Source: Actinomadura macrotermitis
Lineage (GTDB): Bacteria; Actinomycetota; Actinomycetes; Streptosporangiales; Streptosporangiaceae
Reading direction: 5' to 3'
DNA length: 64,000 nt
Assembly: GCF_009604375.1 (NCBI RefSeq)
Contig: NZ_WEGH01000006.1
Coordinates: forward strand, 62,001 to 126,000
Below the pieces are notes generated by a model, which had not been told where the DNA came from, ran no database searches, and saw nothing but the letters and a program-made list of their open reading frames with translations. This document shows, one piece after another, positions 15,598 through 24,500 of this stretch. The translations under genes and the position numbers were made by a program. Each line of letters opens with the position of its first letter. The first letter of the stretch is position 1.

Positions 15598-18500
15598 TCA
15601 GTCGGTCGGCGGGCGGCAGGGCAGCGGCGGGTCGATGACGTACTCGACGGGCAGCCGCAGGTTGCGGAGCCGCAGGAGCGGCATGGGCCGCGCCGTCAGG
15701 TGCGTCATGAGCGTGAGGTCGAAGCCGAGGACGCCGCCGCAGACGGGCGAGCGGTCGCGGAACCACGCCTCGATCGCCTGCGCCCAGCCGGTGGTCATGC
15801 GGGTCAGGCTCCCGTCGGAGCGCCGGACGGTGAGGGGCGCCTGCATCAGCAGGGGCAGCGTCACCGGGGCGAGGTCGGGGTTGACCCGGTAGAGGTAGGT
15901 GGCCTCCATCTGGACGGTCAGGGCCGGGTCGGCGGTGTGCTCCAGGAGCGCGGCGAACACCGCCTCCAGATGTGCCGCCAGCGTCCGGTGCGCGGGTTTC
16001 GCGGGGGCCGCGACCCCGATCAGCTCGACGGGCAGGACCTCGTCGACGGCCGCCGACGGCTGCAGCGGCGCGGCGGCGCGGATGGCGGGCGTGCGGTACA
16101 CGAACGGCTCGGCGGACGGGCGGCCCGGCACCAGCTCCCGGTTGCGCTCGACGGCCACCGACGCCAGCGCGTCCTGCTGTTCGAGCAGGCGCAGGCCGGT
16201 GAGGAGCAGCGTGCGGCCGGGGACGGCCTGCCCTGCGGCGGCCGTGAGGTACTCGCCCTCGGGCGCGCCGGGGCGGCGGTACAGGTAGGCACGGCGGCCG
16301 GGCTCGACGGTGCCGTGCTCCACCGCCTGGTAGCCCTCGATCTCGACCTCGGGCCCGCCGGCGCCGGCCGGCGGCGTGCCGGTGACGGTGACCAGCAGCG
16401 CCCGCGGCGTGGCCCCGGCGTCGACCGAGCCCTCGTCGATCGTGAACGCGCAGGTCGTGCCGCCGGCGACGGCCGGGCGGCCGGCGGCCGGGGCGAGGCC
16501 GGCGTCGGCCGCCGCCTCGGCCAGGGTGAGGAAGGCGCGCAGGGCCGCCGCCGCGTTCGTGACCCCCTGCCCGGGTTCGGCGGCGGCGTCGACGGGCGCG
16601 AGGAAGTCCTCCAGGTCCCGGGCGACGGCGGGGTGGACGGTGGCGAACTCGGCGAGCGGGCCGAAGGCGCCGTCGGCGTCCTGCAGCGGCCCCTGGTCGC
16701 CGACGTTGAACGCCACGGTGGCGACGACCCGGTCCTGCGGGTAGTGGAACGGCAGCGTGTAGGTGAACCGGTACCCCCAGCGGAGGGCCCGGTCCAGCGG
16801 GCCGCCGTCGTCGGGCCGGTGCGCCCGCTGGCCGGCCATCGTCGGGCTCTCGGGGTAGGCGCGGAGCGCCAGCGGGACCGCGAAGGCGCCGAGGTCGGCC
16901 GACAGCGGCCAGGCCGGGTCGCGGTCGACGAAGGTCAGCCAGCTCGACGCCCGGTGGCCGGCGATCCCGGCGACCGGGCCGATCTGGTGCTCGATCGCGT
17001 CCGCCTCGTAGCGGACGTCCAGGTCGACCCGCGGGACCACCGCGCCGTCCGCGCGGACGGTGTCGGGCGCGGTCACCAGGAAGCCGAGCGGCACGCCCGC
17101 GCCGGTGCGCAGCGGGAGCCGCGGCGAGGTCAGCGAGACGGGCGCGGCGCTGTCGTCGTCGGCGGTCTCGGGCCGGCGCTGCACGGGCTGCCCGTACAGC
17201 TCGGGCGGCTCGGCGTCGCCGGGCACGCCGGCGTGCACGTCGGCGGTGAACTGCACGGCCGCGCGGACCGAGTACGCGCCGAGCAGCCCGGTCAGCAGCT
17301 GCTGGCGGAACAGCTCGCGGACGTGCGCGGGGTCGGCGTGCTCGCCGTCGAACGCCGGGATCATCCACCGGGCGGCGTCGGCGGCCAGCCGCTCCTTGAC
17401 CCGCAGCGCCCGGCCGAGGAAGTCCGCGCCGGCCAGCGCGCCGACGACCTGCATGGCGGCGGTGAAGCGCGGCGTGAGGAGGGTGTCCACCGCGCCGAAC
17501 AGGGTGCGGCACCAGCCGTCGACGTCGGCCTCGGCGAAGTCCTCGTGCCGGGTGGGCACGGGGTCGAGTCCGCGGCCGGTCGCGTAGCCGCGGATCGGGA
17601 CGCCGCGGCGGCTCAGCAGGTGGGTGGACAGCGGGCGCGGCGCGAAGACCGCCGGGCCGCCGCCGCTGACCGCGTAGGAGATCGGGGTGCCCGGGGCGCG
17701 GCCGACCCGCACCGCCCACACCGCCGGGGCGTCCTCCTCGGACGCGGCCTCCGCGGCGAACCGGTCCACGCCCACCGCGACCTGGACCAGTCGCCTGTCG
17801 TCCGAGAGCGCGGCCTGGAGGCGGCGGGCGAACTCGGTGAGCGCGAGCGACCCGTCGGCGGACTCCGCGGCCGGGACCGGGTGCCGGTAGGGCGCGACCG
17901 GGGTGAGCGTCTCGCGGACGCCGGGCACGGTCGCCAGGTCGCCGAGGACCGTCCCGCCGGTGCGGGCCAGCCGGAACGCGGCCCGGAGCGGGAAGATCTC
18001 CGCCTGGTTCACCGAGCCGGGCGGCAGCATGATCCCGATCGGGTGCCCGGCGGCGGGGGCCGGGGCCGCGGACGCGAAGGCCGCGCGGGCGGCGAGGAAG
18101 GCCAGGATCGAGGTGTCCCCGTCGCACAGCCAGGCGCGCAGCGCCCTGACCTGCTCGGCGCTCAGCTCCGTGTCGCCGGTGCCCTCCAGCAGGGTGGTCC
18201 GCACCGCGAAGGCGATGCCGTTGGGGTCGTTCAGCTGCTCTCGCAGCCGGGTGTAGACGGCCGCGTCGGCGGCGGCCCTGGCGGCGACCGTGGACGTGCG
18301 GGCCTGGGCGTCGGCGGGGAAGGCGAACCCGGCGCGGCCCTCGATCGCGCCGCCCTGGCCCGCGTAGCCCAGCCCGTGCACCGCCAGGTGGTAGGTGTGG
18401 CCGGCGGCGAGCGCGGAGACGGTCAGCCGGACGGTGCGCCCGTCGCCGCCGAGGGTCGCGGAGGCCACCGTGACGTCCTCGTCGAAGACGTAGTGCGCGG

Positions 18501-21500
18501 TGTCGCCGATCCCGTCCGGGCCGAGCGGGGCCGTGAAGGTCAGATCGACGGTCGTCGCGCCGGGCGCGGCGGCCTCGAGGAGCCCCTGGTAGGGGCTGTC
18601 GTCGAAGTCCAGCAGCAGGTCCAGGCGCGGGCGGCCCGCGTCGTCGGCGCGGACCTGCCAGCTCGACGACACCGAGGCCCACCGGCCGAGTCCCACGAGC
18701 GCGTCGGTGTAGCCGGTGAGGAGCGGCGGCTGGTCGAAGGGGCCCTGGTCGCCGTTCTCCGGATCGGTCAGGACCGTGGTGACGGTGTTGCCGTACACGT
18801 CGTTCCACCCGAAGGACACCTGGAGGATCTCCCCCACGCCCGCGTACGGGGACGCGGGATCGCCCTGTGCCCGTTTGACGAACCGGCTGTACGGGAGGGA
18901 CTGGCGGTAGTCCCAGACGCCCTCGCCGGGGGCCGGCGCGCGCGGGGCCCGGATCTTGTCGTGGTTGGCGGGGTCGGCGGGCTCGGTCGCCGGCCCGGCG
19001 GGCAGCCCGATGCGGCTGCCGGTGAACGCGGCGTTGCCCGCGATCCGGTAGCCGAGCATCGTGAAGGCGTTCAGCAGGAACAGCCGCGCGGAGTCGGCGC
19101 CGCCCGTGCCCGCCGGGACCTCGTGCGGCTCCTTTCGGGCCGCCGCTACGGCGGCGACGCCGGGCGGCACGGTGGCGGTCCGCACCCGGGGCCCGCCCGG
19201 CACGACGATCTCCCGGCCCGGCTGGAACGGGCCGGGCACGTCGCGGTTGGCGGCGGCCAGCGACGCCGCACCCTGCCCGTACCCGGCGATGACCTGGCCG
19301 AACGTCCCGCTGAACGGGCTCTGGCCCGGGGTCAGCTCCAGGCGCGGCAGCCGGATCGCGTCGGGGAACCGCAGCGGGTCGGGCAGCCCGCCGTCCCAGC
19401 CCGGGTTGGCGGCGCGCAGCGCCTCGACGGTCGTGCCGAACCGGCGGGCGGCGTCGGCGAGCGCGATCCCGCCGGGCGGGGCCTGGTAGACGCCCGCGTC
19501 CACCACGATGCGCGCGCCCGCCGCCAGCGGTACGGCGGTGTTGGCGGCGACCAGGTCGGCGACGTCGCCGTAGTAGGACCGGGCCAGGTCGCCGAGCCGC
19601 AGCCCGGCGGTGGCCGGCACCCGCACGGGCGGTTCGGGCGGGTCGGCCTCGGCGAAGACGGTCGCGTCGTCCGGGATGCCGGCGGAGGTCACCAGGCGGT
19701 TCATGAAGGAGCCGACGCGGTCGCGGTCCGGCGACGCGGCGGGCGCGGCGTAGAGGACCAGCAGCGTCACCGCGGCCTCGTCGCCGCCCGCGAACAGCCG
19801 CTCGGGCAGGCCGCGGCCCTCGGCCGCGGCGAAGTAGTAGAGGTAGAAGCCGCCACCGCGCGTGATGCCCGCCTCCCACAGGAGCCGGACGAACTCGCGC
19901 GGGTCGTTGAGCAGGCGCGGGCCCGTGTCCTCCGCGGCGGCCCGGACCGGCGTCGCGGGCGGGCGGGTGCGGGTGCTGAGGTCGACCTGGGCGATGCCCA
20001 TCGTGACCTGGGGCAGCGTGTCGTTGGCCAGGCCCGGATCGTCATCGGCGCCGGGGAAGGCCAGGACCAGCCGGTCGATCGCGGCGGCGTCCGGCTCGCC
20101 GCCCCACCGCTGGAGCAGCCGCTCCAGCAGGACCGCGTCCCGGTCGCCGACGCCGGTGATCTCGTAGGTGGAGGCGGTGGCCGGGCTGCCCTCGACCTGC
20201 GGGACCCGCTTCACCCGGACGGTCACCGCGGTGGCCCAGGCGTGGGCCCCGGCGTCGCTCGTGCCGGTGCCGCCCGTCGACTCGTCGTAGCGGCCGGCGC
20301 GGACCCGCATCCGCGGATCGCAGGCCCGCACGGACCGGTCCGCCAGGCCGGTCAGGTCGCCCGGCAGCCGGTACAGGCGCAGCCCGCCCGCATCCGGCGC
20401 GGCCGGCCCGTACGGGAGCGGCACGGGCACCGGGCTCCGCCACGGGACGGGCCTGGAGCAGGGGTAGGTCGCGGGGGCGCTCTCGTCCATCCGGTCCGCG
20501 CCCAGCGACTCCAGGCCGATGTCCAGCCGCTCGCCCTGCCCGTACTGCTCGCGCAGCCCGGCGACGCGCCTGGCGTCCTCGGTGCCGGGCGTGAGGGTGA
20601 ACTCCAGCCGGTCGGTCCCGGCTCCGGAGGCGTCGGCGAACCGCAGCCAGCCCGGACCGCCCGCCCGGTCCAGGAAGACGCGGAACGGCTCGCCGGACAG
20701 CGGCGGCAGCGGCAGCTGCTGGCCGGTCAGGGCGTGCAGGCCCGCCAGCGGCGGCAGCCGGAGCGCCCCGTCCTCTCCCCGGACCCACATGCCGCGCGCC
20801 CGCGGCTCGACGCCCTCGGTCGGCAGCCGCATCCCGTGCAGGCAGTACCGCGACGCGAGAGCCGACAGCTGCCGGATCGCGAACGTCCGCTGCGCCTCGG
20901 CGATCAGCTCGCCGAGCCGGAACCGGGTCAGGTGCGGCACGTCCAGGTAAGGGGCCGGGGTCCCGGCGGCGTCGCGGTCCGCGAACAGGCCGGCGGCCTC
21001 GCCGTTGGCCGGCTGCTCGCCGAGCGTCGCGGCGGTCACGCCGAAGCGGGCCGCCACCGAGCCGAGCGTGTCGAAGGCGTCCCCGGCGGCGGTGACGTGC
21101 CCGAACACCGGCACGGCCAGGGACGCCATGGGCGCGATCAGGTCCGGGGCGGTGAGGACGCCGCCCTCGGCGATCAGCTCGTCCAGCGAGACGCCCAGGT
21201 TCGCCGCGACGTCGCCCAGCACGTCGCCCGGCCGGACCTGGTACGGCTCCCGGTTGGGGAACGGCACCAGGGCGCCGGGGCGCAGCACCGCGCGCCCGCC
21301 GTTGCGCCTGGCCAGGTCGGCGGCGGTGAACGCGCCGGCGTAGGCCGCGCATCCGGCCACCTCGGCGAACGTGGCCCCCGCGCCGGCCTCGCACGTCACC
21401 AGCGGGACGAGGAACTCGGCGCCCGGGAACAGCAGGCCCGTCTGGTCCAGCAGCCCGGATCCGGTGACCAGCTCGGTGTAGCGCGTTCCGAGGGCGGCGG

Positions 21501-24500
21501 CGACGCCGATGAGGGTGTCGCCGGCCCGGACGGTGTGGGCGCGCCCGCCGGGCAGGGCGACCACCGCGCCCGGACGCAGCAGGCCGGGCGCGGCGGCGTT
21601 GGCCGCCGCGATTTCGGCGCCGGACACCGCGTCCTGGTGCCGCTGGGCGAGCGTGGTGCAGGTGTCGTCCTCACCGGCGCGGCAGGTCACGCCGATCGTC
21701 AGGGCCTGGGCGGGCTGGAGCGGGTGGGAGGCGTTGGCGGTGAACAGGTCGGCGACGGTGTAGGCGGGGACCGGCTCGGACCCCGGCGCCTCCCGGTTCT
21801 CGTTGATCCAGCGCACCGCGTCCAGCGGCGTCGCCTCCGGGTCGACCGGGTATTTGAACAGGCGCAGCCCGTCGCGCACCGCCTGGACCATCTGCCGCGC
21901 GAGCAGCAGGAAGTAGTCGCTGAAGACCCAGCCGGCCATCGACAGGGACGACTCCGAGACCGCGCCGGGTCGGGCCGGGGGCTCCTCGGAGACCTGCACG
22001 GCCAGTTCGGCGAAGTAGGAGCGGAGCCGGGCGAGCGCCCGCCCGTCGACGGTGTTGTAGGAGCCGAACGCGTACCGGGTGCCCGGCCGGGAACCGTACG
22101 CCGGCACGTCGAGGACGAGGGAGGGCGGGACGGGCAGATACGCCGCGTTCTGCTCCGCCGCCTCGCCGGCCTCGGGCGCGCCGCTTCCGGGAACGCGCGC
22201 GGTGAGCCGGAAGGAGCCGGTCAGGAACCGCTCCACCGCGTCGGCGGGGATCGGGGCCGGCGCGGCGTCGCCGCTGACGAGGACCTCGTCCAGCAGGTGC
22301 GCCAGGTCCAGTTCGTCCACCACGAGGTCGTCGATCTGCCCGGCGGTGCGCGGGCCGTCCTGGACCGCCGCGACCACCCAGCGCAGGACGCCCTTGCACA
22401 GCGCCTCGAAGGAGGTGTCGCCGGCGGAGCCGTCGGCGGGTCCGGCGGCCATGGCCTCGTCCACGGGCGGCACCGACTCGACGAGCAGCATCGCCACCCA
22501 GCAGGGCGGCTGCTCCGCCCGCCCCGCGGCCGCCCACTCGTCCCGGGCGAGGGTGAGGCCCGGGACCGCGTAGCCGGTCAGCCTGGCGGGCTCGGCCGGG
22601 GGCAGCAGGTTGCCCCACGCCGGCGGGCGGGCCGTCCGGCGGCCGGCCGCGGCGAGCTCGCGGCGCATCCGCAGCCGGCGGCCGGCGGGGCCGCCGAGGA
22701 CCCCCGGCCGGGGCGCGCCCGCCGTGCGCCACGGCGGCGTGCCGGGGTTGTCGATGGTGAAGGTCTGCTTCAGCCGCAGCGAGAACCGGAAGCTGATCTT
22801 GACGGTGAACAGGCCGAGGTCGATCCGGATGCCGGCCGAGGCGTCGACCGACAGCACCAGGCTGAGCGACAGCGCCGCGAAGGACTCGTAGACGATCTCG
22901 GCCAGCGCGCTGATCCGCACGTCGACGTCGGCCTTGACCACGGCGAAGTCGACCGACCCGTACAGCCGGCCGAGCAGGCCCACCGTGCCGCGCACCAGGA
23001 AGTAGTAGCTCCCCTGGACCTGGTCGGAGGCCCCGGCCCGCGCCACCGCGCCGCCCGCGTCCGGCCGGTAGGGGTTCCACTTGCCGACGACGCCCTCCAG
23101 GACGCCGGCGATGGTGAGGTCGAACCCGGCCCGCAGCGGCCCGTACTCCACCGACTTGCCGAACCCGGCCCGCAGCCCGAGCCCGAAGACGATCACCGGG
23201 TTGAAGGTGCCGTTCACGGCCTTCGGCACCAGGTCGGTCGTGGCGCTCGACAGCTTGCCCAGGTAGAAGCCGCCCGCGCCGAGCAGCGGGATGCCCGGGT
23301 AGACGATGGCCTCGATCGTGAACGAGCGCGAGAAGTCCATGTTGCGGGGGAAGCCGACGTCGACCAGGAAGTCGCCGTTGGTGTAGACCGCGATGGCGAA
23401 CAGCGGCAGCGTGAGCGTGTACGCGCCGATGCTGAGGCGCCGCATCCGCTCGGGCAGCGCGATCTCGGCCTGGTACACCCCGACGGTGTCGCTGATCTGC
23501 CGGTACATCACCTCCAGGGCCAGCCCCTTGAAGACCTTGGCGGCCGGGCCGTCCAGCGCCAGCCGGAGCCCGTACAGGCGCGGGTCGCAGAAGACGACCT
23601 GCCCGTTCAGCAGGTAGGCGGGCAGGGGCTCCGCGCCGTCGCGCGCGTCCCGCGCGTCCGGCGCCTTCTCGCCGCCCTCGACGCGCAGGATGCCGAGGTC
23701 GAGGCCGGCCGTCCAGGACACCGCCCGGTCGAGCCGGACGTCCGGGATGTCGCCGGCCACCGGGGCGGGCAGCTCCGACAGCCGCCGGACCGCCTTCATG
23801 ACCGTGTCGTCCTGCGCCAGGCCGGGGACGTCGATGTGCTGGCCGAGCGCGAGCAGCCGCAGGTCGAGGTACTTGCCGCCCCGGCCGGGCGGTGCGGGCG
23901 CGGTGCCGGGCTTGCTGGCGTCCCACGGGCCGAGGCTGCCGGTGTCGCCCACCGCGTCCGCCCCGACGTTCCACGGGAAGAAGCCGTTCAGCGTCACCAG
24001 CACGCCCCGGTCGGGTCCGGTGCTCTGGTAGGTGACGCCGATGCCGTCGATGCGGGCGAACCCGACGTCGATCGGCCCGATGCCGATCTTGAAGCCGATC
24101 TGGTTGTGGGAGCGGTCGGCGGGGTTGAACCGGTAGGTGAGGGCCAGGTCGCCCGGCCTGACCGCGTTGAGGAACGACCACGGTGCCGCGAGCGCGAACC
24201 GCTGCCCGGTCACCCAGGAGACCATGGCCTCGATGACCGAGCCGAGCGTGGCGTCCGCCGCCAGCCCCAGCTCGGCGGTGTAGTCGCCGGTGTCCTTCGC
24301 CGGGCCGGTGATCTTGCCCTGCAGCCCGTTCCAGGTGATGCCGAACGCGTTCACCTCGGGGTTGTAGTCCCACCACACGCCGAGCCGGACGCCCTCCCAC
24401 GCCACCTCGGTCTCCAGCCGCGCGAAGTACCCGGGCGCGGGGACGGCCGGGCCGGGGCCGGCGGGCGCGGGGGCGTTGTAGCCGAGCCGCAGCCGCCCGG

